64,000 bases of DNA from Polynucleobacter hirudinilacicola (GCF_002192535.1 NZ_NAIA01000003.1:1052777-1116776), one strand, 5' to 3'. Positions 45,474 through 54,565 are shown, counted from the first letter of the stretch. Made by a program: numbers and translations. Notes: generated by a model not told the origin, from the sequence alone.

Positions 45474-46319
45474 ATGAACCCACTTGATACACCATTAGGC
45501 TTTTGCAGTAACTTTTTATTTGTACCTGGCACTCGCCCTGAGCGTTTTATAAAAGCACTCGATAGCGGTGCTAGTGGTGTCATTATTGATTTGGAAGATG
45601 CAGTTGCTGCCGAAGATAAAGATATGGCTCGCAATGCGATTCGGACAGCTTGGCCTTGCTTTACTGCTGAACAAAAAAAGCGTTTAGTCATTCGCAGCAA
45701 CTCTCCAGGCAGTAAGTTTTACTCCGCTGATTTAATTCTGGCGCAAGAGCTCGATGTTGCTTGTTTACTCATCCCAAAGAGCGAGTCAGTTGATGAGATG
45801 AATGGTGCAGCACTGGTTTTACCAAATACCGCTCTGATTCCGATGATTGAAACTGCCATTGGTTTAGATCATCTTCGCGAAATAGCCAACTCCAATCAAG
45901 TGATTCGTCTTGCGTTGGGTAATTTAGATTTGCAGGCAGATCTTGGTATGGTCTGCGATCCACAAGAAACTGAACTGCAAACTGCACGCTATCAAATCGT
46001 CTTGGCCTCACGTGTAGCGCAGATTGCCCCTCCTATTGATGGGGTTACGCCGTCGACTGATGATGTCGTCCGCATTCAAGATGATGCTGAGCGCGCTAAG
46101 CGTATGGGCTTCGGTGGAAAACTCTGTATCCATCCAAAGCAAGTGGGTATTGTCAAAGCTGCCTTCATGCCCTCAGAAGAAGAAGTAGCTTGGGCAAAGC
46201 GTGTCATAGAGGCCGATAAAGCCTCTAAAGGCGGTGCAGTCAAGCTGGATGGACGCATGATTGATCGCCCAGTAGTGTTGCTAGCCCAAAGAACCATTGC
46301 GGTTGCTGGTAAACACTAG
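45474..46319 (+). CDS. HpcH/HpaI aldolase / CitE-like CoA ester lyase
   Basis: This is a class of lyase that cleaves malyl-CoA-like thioesters, 281 residues. Diagnostic motifs are NFLFVPGTRPERFIKALDSGASGVIIDLEDAVAAEDK, PMIETAIGLDHLREIAN (Mg-binding glutamate), and GFGGKLCIHPKQVGIVKAAF. Candidate substrates are citramalyl-CoA, malyl-CoA or 3-methylmalyl-CoA, giving pyruvate or glyoxylate plus an acyl-CoA. Its neighbours, a MaoC-type hydratase and an MmgE/PrpD protein, support citramalyl-CoA. Confidence 0.93.
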   Translation: MNPLDTPLGFCSNFLFVPGTRPERFIKALDSGASGVIIDLEDAVAAEDKDMARNAIRTAWPCFTAEQKKRLVIRSNSPGSKFYSADLILAQELDVACLLIPKSESVDEMNGAALVLPNTALIPMIETAIGLDHLREIANSNQVIRLALGNLDLQADLGMVCDPQETELQTARYQIVLASRVAQIAPPIDGVTPSTDDVVRIQDDAERAKRMGFGGKLCIHPKQVGIVKAAFMPSEEEVAWAKRVIEADKASKGGAVKLDGRMIDRPVVLLAQRTIAVAGKH

Positions 46320-46374
46320 GTAGCAACCCTCCCCAAAAGACCCAAAAACTGGCAGAATAAGCCTGCATAACAAC

Positions 46375-47379
46375 ATGATGGAGACCGAATTGAAGATCAA
46401 GAATTTTGTATTTTCTGGAATCACTGCAGCACTCACCGCTGGCGCACTTCTGAGCGGTAATGCCTTAGCGCAAAAAGACTGGCCAACCAAGTCAATTAAC
46501 TTAGTTGTTCCATTTGCTGCTGGTGGACCGACAGACTCTATCGCACGCCTGATTGCAGTACCAATGGGTCAAGCATTAGGTCAAACAGTGGTGGTAGAAA
46601 ACGTTCCTGGTGCCGGTGGCACGATTGCCTCTACTAAGGTAGCTCGCGCAGCCCCGGATGGATATACTATTTATATTCATCACATGGGTATGGCTACTGC
46701 ACAAGCTTTGTATGACAAGCTCCCCTATGACCCAATGACTAGCTTTGAATACGTTGGTCAAGTAGCTGATGTTCCAATGGTGCTCTTGGGTAAAAAAGAT
46801 TTGCCGGCAAACAACTTTAAAGAACTGGAAGCCTATATCAAGGCTAATGGCTCAAAAGTCACAATGGCAAATGCTGGTCCAGGCGCTGTATCCCAACTTT
46901 GCGGCTTGTTATTCCAAAGCCGTATGGGTGTAAAGCTTACGAACATTCCTTACAAAGGAACTGGCCCTGCCCTCACTGACTTATTGGGCGGTCAAGTCGA
47001 TTTGCTTTGCGATCAAACCACTCAAACCATTCCTTACATCAAGGATGGCCGCGTCAAGGCTTTTGGTACAACTACTATGAAGCGCTTGCCAGCGATTCCT
47101 AATGTGCCAACTCTCAATGAGCAAGGACTCAAGGGCTTTGAAGTTAAAGTTTGGCATGGTGTCTACACCCCGAAAGGTGTTCCACAACCAATCTTGGATA
47201 AGCTCAATGCTGCTCTGAAGAAGGCGCTCAATAGTCCTGACGTGAAGAAGCGTTTAGAGGATGCCAATATTGATATTGTTCCAGCAAGCAAGGTTTCTGC
47301 TAAGGGCTTAAAAGACCATCTTGATACTGAAATCAACGTTTGGGGCCCAGTCATTCGTAAAGCGAATATTCCAGACTAA
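46375..47379 (+). CDS. Bug family tripartite tricarboxylate transporter substrate-binding protein
   Basis: This periplasmic binding protein has 334 residues if read from ATG 46375. A TTG at 46390, six bases after GGAG, would give MKIKNFVFSGITAALTAGALLSGNALAQ, a cleaner signal peptide, and may be the true start. Family motifs: WPTKSINLVVPFAAGGPTDSIARLIA, VVENVPGAGGTIASTKVA, IPYKGTGPALTDLLGGQVD. It follows the lyase by 55 bases, so it likely collects the substrate of the cluster. A strong terminator follows. Confidence 0.93.
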   Translation: MMETELKIKNFVFSGITAALTAGALLSGNALAQKDWPTKSINLVVPFAAGGPTDSIARLIAVPMGQALGQTVVVENVPGAGGTIASTKVARAAPDGYTIYIHHMGMATAQALYDKLPYDPMTSFEYVGQVADVPMVLLGKKDLPANNFKELEAYIKANGSKVTMANAGPGAVSQLCGLLFQSRMGVKLTNIPYKGTGPALTDLLGGQVDLLCDQTTQTIPYIKDGRVKAFGTTTMKRLPAIPNVPTLNEQGLKGFEVKVWHGVYTPKGVPQPILDKLNAALKKALNSPDVKKRLEDANIDIVPASKVSAKGLKDHLDTEINVWGPVIRKANIPD

Positions 47380-47400
47380 GCATTACCTGCATCAAATAAA

Positions 47401-47424
47401 AGGCCAGCATATGCTGGCCTTTTT
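47401..47424. terminator. Bidirectional terminator
   Basis: AGGCCAGC, ATAT loop, GCTGGCCT is a perfect 8-bp stem followed by T runs on the plus strand and preceded by A runs. It ends both the Bug transcript and the convergent Rap1a-type gene. Confidence 0.9.
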
Positions 47425-47443
47425 CTTTAGTTCTGGAAGATTA

Positions 47444-47812
47444 TTATTTACAGGGGTAGCCTTGTCTAAAGAATCTCATCAAGGTTTTAGCAGCGCTCTC
47501 TTGATTGAACTGAGGGTTTGCCGCGCTCCAAACCAGAAATTTTTGCAAGATCTCATTGCGGGTTTCGCCTTTATTTGTAAAGCAGATAGATCGCTTTGTA
47601 TTTGGACTGAGATTGGCTAAATACGATTGGTATATGCCTTCGCCAAAGCCAAAACAAAAACTGCGGCCTTGCTCATCATTTGGATTTTTACAGAGCTCCA
47701 CAAATGCGCCAGTACTCGCATCGTTTACTGGAAGATCTTTTTGCGCATGTGCACTATGACTAAAGCATACGATGGATGTAATTAGCGCGAGTATTGCTGG
47801 GAATTTTTTCAT
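47444..47812 (-). CDS. Rap1a/Tai-type exported protein
   Basis: This is a small secreted protein of 122 residues with a signal peptide (MKKFPAILALITSIVCFSHSAHAQ). The mature part matches the Rap1a/Tai domain: CKNPNDEQGRSFCFGFGEGIYQSYLA, SICFTNKGETRNEILQKFLVWSAANP and MRFFRQGYPCK, with four cysteines likely to make two disulfides. In Serratia Rap1a neutralises a T6SS amidase effector, but many solitary homologues have no such partner. None is in the window. Confidence 0.82.
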   Translation of the reverse strand: MKKFPAILALITSIVCFSHSAHAQKDLPVNDASTGAFVELCKNPNDEQGRSFCFGFGEGIYQSYLANLSPNTKRSICFTNKGETRNEILQKFLVWSAANPQFNQESAAKTLMRFFRQGYPCK

Positions 47813-47833
47813 GGCTCTATTCTCTTAATAAGG

Positions 47834-48997
47834 TTAACGTCTAAATCCACCCATGTGGCCGCCGCCAAAGCCGCCATAACGGCCACCTCCTCCAAAACCC
47901 CGTGAGCGATCTTGCTCAGCATCAAAGCGCGCTTGATCTCGCATAGCATTCTCTTGGGCAGCTTCGCGATATACATTCGGATTAGCTCTATCCATCTGCG
48001 CATCATTACGCGCCTCTTGATTTAGACGCGCCGCTTGATCTCTTTCTTGTGGGCTCGCGTCTTTCTGAAAAGCACTATTGGCACGCTGAGCATCTGTGCG
48101 AGCAGCCTGCCTCTCCTGTGGAGTGGCATTATTTTTCCAGTCGTTCAGTAAGCGCTGCTGGTTAGCAATGCTAGCGGGACCAATAACGGCGCGAGAAGGA
48201 GTGCGTCCAGATGGATTAATGGTTGTGGAGTTAATGGTGCCATTAGACCAATTGGGATAGGTCCAAAAATCATCACCAATCGCAAAACCCAAACCAAAAG
48301 CCATCATTCCCCAGGCGGGGTCATAAGCAGGATAAGGTGGGTAATCAGGATATGGCCATGGTCCATACACTACCGTAGGGTTGTAGCTGGGGATATAAAC
48401 CACTTTGACATTGGCTGGGGCAATCAAGATATTGCCGTTGACATCTGTAGTGACAGTGATTTCCTTATTGGACTTCAGTGTGCCGGCGTTCAGAGCCTTT
48501 TTTCTTAAGACTTGTACTGCTTTCATAGTGTCAGCTGCTTGGAGCTTATAGGCATTACCAAGGTTTTGAGTCCACTGTAATTTACCGCCCAACATATTGA
48601 ATGCTTGTGGAAACGATATGAGAGACTTCACGCTATCGTTCCACGATTGCGCCTTCAGCGCGTTTTGCAATGGGTCACCATTCAGGGAGGCATTGCTGTT
48701 TCGCCAGTTATAAGCCTCGGCTACTTCTAGCGGATAAGTCGAAGCTAACAACATCAGCGAGAGCAAGGAATCTGGATAAAGTGCTATTGGAGAAACTAAG
48801 GACTGCAATTGCGCAGACGAAATCGTTTGTGGAGCTGCGTTATTACTCGGATCCTGAGTGTAATATCCGCTTTGCTGATAAGGGTCAGAATTCATTACAC
48901 ATCCATTGAGGAGGGATCCGCAAGCGATTATCACTAGCGTGTGCAATCCACCTTTTTTACTCCATGCGGAAATACGTGTTTGACTTTCCTGTCTCAT
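47834..48997 (-). CDS. DUF3300 domain lipoprotein
   Basis: This is a 387-residue envelope protein. Its N-terminus (LHTLVIIACGSLLNGC) contains a lipobox, so it is predicted to be lipidated. A DUF3300 domain follows: LVSPIALYPDSLLSLMLLASTYPLEVAEAYNW, SWNDSVKSLISFPQAFNML and KVVYIPSYNPTVVYGPWPYPDYPPYP. The C-terminal third is Gln/Arg/Asn-rich with a Gly/Arg/Phe-rich end. Function is unknown. Confidence 0.88.
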   Translation of the reverse strand: MRQESQTRISAWSKKGGLHTLVIIACGSLLNGCVMNSDPYQQSGYYTQDPSNNAAPQTISSAQLQSLVSPIALYPDSLLSLMLLASTYPLEVAEAYNWRNSNASLNGDPLQNALKAQSWNDSVKSLISFPQAFNMLGGKLQWTQNLGNAYKLQAADTMKAVQVLRKKALNAGTLKSNKEITVTTDVNGNILIAPANVKVVYIPSYNPTVVYGPWPYPDYPPYPAYDPAWGMMAFGLGFAIGDDFWTYPNWSNGTINSTTINPSGRTPSRAVIGPASIANQQRLLNDWKNNATPQERQAARTDAQRANSAFQKDASPQERDQAARLNQEARNDAQMDRANPNVYREAAQENAMRDQARFDAEQDRSRGFGGGGRYGGFGGGHMGGFRR

Positions 48998-49069
48998 ACT
49001 GGCCTCAATATTGATCTATGCAAATAGCTTAGTAGATTCACCATCTTTTACGAATTTTGCTTGAATACA

Positions 49070-49690
49070 TTAACCCGGTCTAAATAAATAACCAGATCGC
49101 GCTTTATCTCTGCGCCTTCTATAAAGCGCCGCGATCAATCCAGTCAGAGCCCAGATAGCTAAGAATGGATCTAGCAAGTAATCCCACAGATTGGCAGACT
49201 CATGCCAGTGTCCTGCCCAAGCCAGAATCCCGATGGCAATAATCCATACGCCCTTACTCCAATGAGCAAGTCCGCATACGAGGGCAAAGAACAAAACCGC
49301 AATGAAAAATCCAATTGAGCCATAACCCCAAGCATAGGGATCCATCATGCCAAGACCAAGTGCAAGTGGATAAAAAATAATGGCTATCAATGCAAGCGCA
49401 AACTTAAATGCGAAGGGGGCTGGCTTATTCTTGGGCAGCAATGAAGTCCATAGCAAGAGCATCGTAACGATACTGAGATCGCCTACCACTCCTCGCACAT
49501 AGGCAACAAGTGGTAATTCCATACCTAAACCTAAAGGCCAGAAAAATAGGTTAGCAATCAAGAGTATGAGCAATACTTTGACAATAACCGGAAATGGTTG
49601 TGCAGACGTTTTTTGTAAGAGCAAAATAATCACAGCTGCACAAGTAATGGACATCTCAATCAAAGCAAAGGTTTGCATTAGGTTATTCAT
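49070..49690 (-). CDS. Polytopic membrane protein of unknown function
   Basis: The product has 206 residues and about six predicted membrane helices; I do not recognise a family. It is the third gene of an overlapping trio with a BNR-repeat protein and a GT39 glycosyltransferase, its ATG sharing a base with the stop of the BNR gene (TAATG). This tight coupling suggests the three act together at the inner membrane, possibly in cell-surface glycan work. The C-terminus is basic (RRRRDKARSGYLFRPG). Confidence 0.78.
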   Translation of the reverse strand: MNNLMQTFALIEMSITCAAVIILLLQKTSAQPFPVIVKVLLILLIANLFFWPLGLGMELPLVAYVRGVVGDLSIVTMLLLWTSLLPKNKPAPFAFKFALALIAIIFYPLALGLGMMDPYAWGYGSIGFFIAVLFFALVCGLAHWSKGVWIIAIGILAWAGHWHESANLWDYLLDPFLAIWALTGLIAALYRRRRDKARSGYLFRPG

Positions 49691-50937
49691 TATTTAACCT
49701 CCTGAGAAGCAACTTCTGTTTGGGTCCTAGCAAGCTCACTCTGAGCGTGCTTTAACCAAGCCCCTGAGAAATATCGATGTCGAATCTTCTTGCGATCCCA
49801 GGTATAAACCAAATGGGCATCATTACCATCAACGCTAACGAGATATGGATAGGAAAACTCTTTACGCTGACCATCTGGTAATGCTTCATCATTTTCTATT
49901 ACTTCAACCACCTGCCACTGGTCTGATTTCGCATCGGCCATCAATAACACCAAGCGATATCGGCCTGCTTCAATATTATTGAGCACCAAAATACGTGCGC
50001 CGCTACTGAGTTGTAGCCCAGCAACTGCAGAATTGGGATTGGCGATAGGTAAATCTGCGCTTGTCTGCCAAGATTGGCCCGCATTTTGAGTATGACTAGC
50101 AATGACTTGTTTTGCTAGCCCTGCACTTCTTGCCTGCCGAAAATATGCGCTGGCATCTTGGGCATCGTTAACAAAAACCATTGGCTGAATAGCGCTACGA
50201 CCAGAACTCATGCGGCGCTTATCAATGACCTGCCCTGCCTCCACTCTTAAAAACTCACCAAAGCGCCCAACCCACTCGTGATAAGCAGGCAAGCCAAGGC
50301 GGCCATCTATAAATGTCACTGCCGGAGACTTCACTAAAGTACTTATATTCATCAAGGGGGAGCTAATCAGGCGCTGTGGATTACTCCAAGTTAAGCCCTC
50401 ATCATCTGAAATAAGACTAGATATAGAACTACCCGCCCAACCACCAATCGAGACTGTGACAAAAAATAATTGCAAGCGGCCATCGGTCATTCTGGCGGGA
50501 ACAGGGTTCCCTAATTTAGCGATATAGCGCATTAAGCCTTTTTCAGCACTCACTCTATCCATCACAACTGTTGGTGCGCTCCAACTAGATGCCTTAGGAT
50601 CAAAGACAGCACTGTTAATCACCACATCCGCGGCGCCTTCCCGGCTGCCCGCAAACCAAAAAGCCCGAACAGCACCATCGTTTAATACAATCAGAGATGC
50701 AGCATGTACTGATGGAGCGCCTGTCTCTGGCAACCAAGTGCTAATAGGGCTCGCAATGACTGCCTTACTTGGAGTACTTTGGTTTTTAGATTTTGGAGTT
50801 GGCGTAGGCTCTAACTCTTCCTCAGCTGGAGGGGCTATATATGTAGTAAACGGCGCCCAAACCGGACGACTATCAATATGCAAAAAGCCGATTACTGCAG
50901 CCAGCAATAAAAAACAGAGGGCAATAACACGACTCAT
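49690..50937 (-). CDS. Sialidase-like (BNR/Asp-box repeat) exported protein
   Basis: The product has 415 residues. An N-terminal hydrophobic segment (VIALCFLLLAAVIGFLHI) anchors or exports it. A six-bladed beta-propeller of the sialidase/neuraminidase type is suggested by Asp-boxes: SLISDDEGLTWSNPQRL and ASHTQNAGQSWQTSADL, plus VHAASLIVLNDGAVRAFWFAGSREGAADVV, which contains the FxGSREG segment seen in sialidase-type proteins. The catalytic Asp/Tyr/Glu set of true sialidases cannot be confirmed by eye. It overlaps the GT39 gene by four bases (ATGA). Confidence 0.82.
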   Translation of the reverse strand: MSRVIALCFLLLAAVIGFLHIDSRPVWAPFTTYIAPPAEEELEPTPTPKSKNQSTPSKAVIASPISTWLPETGAPSVHAASLIVLNDGAVRAFWFAGSREGAADVVINSAVFDPKASSWSAPTVVMDRVSAEKGLMRYIAKLGNPVPARMTDGRLQLFFVTVSIGGWAGSSISSLISDDEGLTWSNPQRLISSPLMNISTLVKSPAVTFIDGRLGLPAYHEWVGRFGEFLRVEAGQVIDKRRMSSGRSAIQPMVFVNDAQDASAYFRQARSAGLAKQVIASHTQNAGQSWQTSADLPIANPNSAVAGLQLSSGARILVLNNIEAGRYRLVLLMADAKSDQWQVVEVIENDEALPDGQRKEFSYPYLVSVDGNDAHLVYTWDRKKIRHRYFSGAWLKHAQSELARTQTEVASQEVK

Positions 50938-52655
50938 CTACACACATCCTTAACATTAGAAAGATCGGGAGCGATCGCTGGGGTTACCACTAGATACTCA
51001 TTTACAAAAAGATGCTTGCCGATCTGGCCTTGCAACATCTGAGTAATTTCTTCATCAGAGTGGCGTGCGCGCATCTCCATTCTCTGCCCCACAATCTGAC
51101 AGGAGTCACATAGCTCCGGCTGAGATCCAAACGGCGCGTGAACTGCAACGATGGGGTATGAACTGATGAGCTTAGCTATATTAGCTGCATCTTTGGCTAA
51201 ATAGCCATGCAACTTAGCACCAGGCAACAGCAATCGATACTCTTCATCTTTAGCACGGAAATCACAAGGTATCCAAACATCTTTACCTTGAACTTGGGTC
51301 ATTGTTTCGACTGAATAACGCCCTAGCTTTCCCTCTAAGGGGGCAAGACTACTAGTGAGTGTGCAGTAGGTCAGAAAACATCCTGCCAATGCCAAAGTCT
51401 TTGCATAATGAGACTTGATTAAACCAATCAGCACGATGAAAAGACTGGCGGCCATCAAGATCCAATGGCAGTAGGAATAAATCCATGTACCAGAAGTTCC
51501 CATAAAGCTAGAGAACTGCAGATTGCTTCCTATCCATAAAAGCAGTGCGAGGATGATTCCCTGGAGCAGTAAGGCAATCCGAAAGCCCCATAAAGGCAAG
51601 CGCTCCCAGTGCAGCGCAATTAAAGCAGCAAATGCTGGCATTACCGGTAATAAATATCGGCCAGAACGCTGACTAGGCAGAGTAAACACGATCAAAAATG
51701 CAAGGATCAATAGCAATAACAGAACTTCCTCAAGATTGAGGAAGCGACGGCCACGCCAGCATTGCCATAGAGTAGAAATTAATACGAAAGTAAAGAGGCC
51801 TGCATTGGCTAGAGTTGTTATGAGCAAGAGCCAAATACTGTCGCCCCCACGCAAGAGGTCTAATAGATAGTTCGAGTTACGGGCAGCAAACTTGCCTGCA
51901 TTCTCGCCCAGCACAAATTCTTTCCAAACCGCTTCTGGGTTTGGATCAAAGGCAAACCACAAAGCAAAGACCGCTAAAGCTAAAACTCCAGCGATCAAGA
52001 TCTTATATAGATCATAAGTCAGCGTTTTTGGAATACTCCACTGTCGCCAGCGCCAATAGTAGAGGCCTAGGGCGAATGTAGCTGGAGCGATATAAGCGAA
52101 CGATTTAGCAAAGAGGGCTAACCCAAAACAGACGCCTGCCAATACTGGGAAAAAGAATTTGGACTCAAAAGCGCTCTTACCCCAATACAGAAGCGCCATA
52201 AACGGCAAACTAATCCAAAAGACTTCTGGTGGATCAGCTAAAAATGGGCGGCCATATCGATAAGTTGCAAAAAAAGATAACCAAACCAAGGCGGCTAACA
52301 AACCCGTTTGGGTTTTTCCACTAAATCGACGTACGGCTAAAAATAAGAAAAAAGCAGTCAGCCCTGTGTAGAGAACACTAGGCCAACGCAAGTTCAGCAA
52401 AGACCATTCGCTTACCCAATGACTACTGGCTATGCCTTGCCAAAAAATTAGAGGCGGCTTGGTATTTTTGATACCGTCCATCTCCGATTGCAGAGGAAGC
52501 CAATTTCCAGCATCGGCAGTCATCCGCACAATGTGCATGTAGGGATATTCATCGCCGTTTTTAGGGGCAAATCGACTATCTAAGCCATAAAGATAGGTAA
52601 ATACACCTAAAAGTAGGATTAAGAAGGCGGAACGGTAAGAAAATGAACCTCGCAT
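50934..52655 (-). CDS. ArnT-like glycosyltransferase family 39 protein
   Basis: This is a membrane glycosyltransferase of 573 residues with about ten to twelve helices. The family's first periplasmic loop has NGDEYPYMHIVRM, corresponding to the catalytic acidic pair, and GIKNTKPPLIFWQGIAS, which resembles the PPL/KPPL motif of ArnT. Donor would be an undecaprenyl-phosphate sugar, acceptor unknown (lipid A, protein or other glycan). It heads a three-gene overlapping operon with a sialidase-like protein and a membrane protein. Confidence 0.87.
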   Translation of the reverse strand: MRGSFSYRSAFLILLLGVFTYLYGLDSRFAPKNGDEYPYMHIVRMTADAGNWLPLQSEMDGIKNTKPPLIFWQGIASSHWVSEWSLLNLRWPSVLYTGLTAFFLFLAVRRFSGKTQTGLLAALVWLSFFATYRYGRPFLADPPEVFWISLPFMALLYWGKSAFESKFFFPVLAGVCFGLALFAKSFAYIAPATFALGLYYWRWRQWSIPKTLTYDLYKILIAGVLALAVFALWFAFDPNPEAVWKEFVLGENAGKFAARNSNYLLDLLRGGDSIWLLLITTLANAGLFTFVLISTLWQCWRGRRFLNLEEVLLLLLILAFLIVFTLPSQRSGRYLLPVMPAFAALIALHWERLPLWGFRIALLLQGIILALLLWIGSNLQFSSFMGTSGTWIYSYCHWILMAASLFIVLIGLIKSHYAKTLALAGCFLTYCTLTSSLAPLEGKLGRYSVETMTQVQGKDVWIPCDFRAKDEEYRLLLPGAKLHGYLAKDAANIAKLISSYPIVAVHAPFGSQPELCDSCQIVGQRMEMRARHSDEEITQMLQGQIGKHLFVNEYLVVTPAIAPDLSNVKDVCR

Positions 52656-52708
52656 TCCTATAGTTTATAGGGCTTGCAAGAAGGCTGGAGAAAACCGACT
52701 TGCTCTAC

Positions 52709-52732
52709 TTTTTCACATGAGCTTATGAAAAA
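52709..52732. promoter_or_regulatory. Inverted repeat upstream of fccAB
   Basis: TTTTTCA (52709-52715) and TGAAAAA (52726-52732) form a 7-bp inverted repeat, 105 bases before the cytochrome c start. It may bind a repressor that controls sulfide oxidation. This is inferred from position only. Confidence 0.3.
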
Positions 52733-52836
52733 TGAATCTGAGACAAATCTGACTTTTTGCGAACTTCTTGTTTAAGATGCTGATAAGTAAAAAAGTAATA
52801 CATTATTCAGAAATAAACCAAATGGAGATGGACCCC

Positions 52837-53169
52837 ATGCGAGCAAAGTATCTCAAACCCGCAATCCTAGCTGCGCTCTATATTGGCTTTAGCCAATGGA
52901 GCGGCTCTGCCCTTGCGCAAAATGCCAATGCCAGTAATCTATATAAACGTAGCCTGGCAGCTACTTGCGCTAACTGTCATGGTACCGATGGTAAAGGTGT
53001 GCCTGAGGGTGGCATGCCTCTCATCAACACACTTACTAGTGAGCAAATGCTGGCTCAATTAAAAGCATTTAAATCAGGAGCTCGAGAAGGAACTATCATG
53101 CCGCAGCTAGCCAAAGGCTACTCTGACGAGCAACTTGAAACTATCGCCAAACAGCTTGGCAAGAAATAA
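52837..53169 (+). CDS. fccA: Cytochrome c subunit of sulfide dehydrogenase (FccA-like)
   Basis: This is a small periplasmic class I cytochrome c of 110 residues. The ATG at 52837 is chosen because GGAG lies nine bases upstream and the signal peptide (MRAKYLKPAILAALYIGFSQWSGSALAQ) fits; earlier ATGs at 52822 and 52828 are alternatives. One haem site (CANCH) is followed by an axial methionine candidate in TIMPQLAKGYSDEQLETIAKQL. The gene precedes the flavoprotein subunit by 13 bases, so it is probably the electron acceptor for sulfide oxidation. Confidence 0.9.
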   Translation: MRAKYLKPAILAALYIGFSQWSGSALAQNANASNLYKRSLAATCANCHGTDGKGVPEGGMPLINTLTSEQMLAQLKAFKSGAREGTIMPQLAKGYSDEQLETIAKQLGKK

Positions 53170-53182
53170 TAAGGAAGCCATC

Positions 53183-54457
53183 ATGGATCGTCGACACTTT
53201 ATTGGTCAGAGCGCAGCAGCGCTAGGTTTACTTGCAGGCTTCTCTGGCGCAGCCCGCGCCAATTTACAGAAGGCAGAAATTTTAGTGATTGGTGGTGGTT
53301 ACGGTGGTGCAACTGCCGCTAAATACTTGCGCTTATTTTCAAATAACACCGCCAAGGTAACGCTCATTGAGCCAAATGCTTCTTTTGTCTCTTGCCCACT
53401 ATCGAATTTAGTAGTGGGTGGCTCACGCACCCTCGCAGAGCTTACCTCTCCTTACGATAATCTGAGCAAGCGTCATGGCATCAAGATTATTCAAGATAGT
53501 GTGAGCAGCATGGATCCAGACAAGAAGACTGTCAAATTGGCTTCAGGCAAAACTTTGCGCTATGACAAAGTCATTGTTTCTCCTGGCATCACTTTAATGA
53601 TGAATAGCATTGAAGGATTGGCACAAGCTAATAAAGATGGAGTCACTCTGCAAGCTTGGAAGGCTGGCGCAGAGACTGTTGCTCTTCATAATCAGTTGGC
53701 TGCGATGCGCGACGGCGGCACATTTGCCCTGAGCATTCCAGAGGCGCCCTATCGTTGCCCTCCTGGTCCGTATGAGCGCGCTTGCCAAGTAGCGAACTAT
53801 CTCAAGAAAAATAAACCCAAATCGAAGGTATTGATTTTAGATGCCAACCAAGATGTCACATCCAAGGGTGGACTCTTCAAGAAAGTTTGGGCTGAGCAAT
53901 ATACCGGCATGATTGAGTATTTACCAAAGCACAATGTCACTGCTGTTGATGCAAAAACCAAAACAATCAAACTGGAAGTTCAAGATGACATTAAAGCGGA
54001 TGTATTGAATTTACTACCCGCTATGAGTGCTGGTGAGATTGCAGTCAAAACAGGTCTTGCAAATTCCAATGGTCGCTGGGTTAATGTCAACTTCCTGAAC
54101 TTTGAATCTACAGCGCAGAAAGACATACATGTCTTAGGCGACTCTATTCAAATTGCACCAGCAATGCCCAAGTCTGGCCACATGGCTAACCAACACGCCA
54201 AAGTAGCAGCCGCAGCAATCGTAGCTGAACTGAGTGGCTGGGAAGTCAATCCAGCACCCGTGCTCACTAATACCTGCTACAGCTTTGTCAACGAGCGTGA
54301 AGTTGTTCACGTCGCTAGCGTCCACCAGTACAACGCTGCCGAGAAGACCTTCAAGACCGTTCCTGGCTCCGGAGGGCTGTCCCCAGCACCATCTACCCTT
54401 GAGGGTGTATATGCCTGGGGTTGGGCTCACAATATTTGGGCTGATAGCTTGGGTTGA
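53183..54457 (+). CDS. fccB: Flavocytochrome c sulfide dehydrogenase, flavoprotein subunit
   Basis: This is a FAD protein of 424 residues that oxidises sulfide to sulfur in the periplasm, passing electrons to the cytochrome above. The start follows AAGGAAG. A twin-arginine signal is visible (MDRRHFIGQSAAALGLLAGFSGAARA). The FAD motif ILVIGGGYGGATAAKYL and cysteines in NASFVSCPLSNLVVGG and APYRCPPGPYERACQVANYL match the redox-active and structural cysteines of the family. The C-terminal domain of FccB is present. A terminator follows. Confidence 0.93.
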   Translation: MDRRHFIGQSAAALGLLAGFSGAARANLQKAEILVIGGGYGGATAAKYLRLFSNNTAKVTLIEPNASFVSCPLSNLVVGGSRTLAELTSPYDNLSKRHGIKIIQDSVSSMDPDKKTVKLASGKTLRYDKVIVSPGITLMMNSIEGLAQANKDGVTLQAWKAGAETVALHNQLAAMRDGGTFALSIPEAPYRCPPGPYERACQVANYLKKNKPKSKVLILDANQDVTSKGGLFKKVWAEQYTGMIEYLPKHNVTAVDAKTKTIKLEVQDDIKADVLNLLPAMSAGEIAVKTGLANSNGRWVNVNFLNFESTAQKDIHVLGDSIQIAPAMPKSGHMANQHAKVAAAAIVAELSGWEVNPAPVLTNTCYSFVNEREVVHVASVHQYNAAEKTFKTVPGSGGLSPAPSTLEGVYAWGWAHNIWADSLG

Positions 54458-54474
54458 TCAAAGCCAACACTTGC

Positions 54475-54503
54475 AAAAAAAGGGGCCTTTTGGCCTCTTT
54501 TTT
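54475..54503 (+). terminator. Rho-independent terminator after fccB
   Basis: AGGGGCC (54481-54487), loop TTTT, GGCCTCT (54492-54498) with one G-U pair, followed by a T run and preceded by seven A. It is 17 bases after the fccB stop. Confidence 0.85.
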
Positions 54504-54565
54504 ATTCCTCCAAACCGCATTGAGAAATATACTGGCAAAAATACATTTAGAAACTGGAGAATCGC

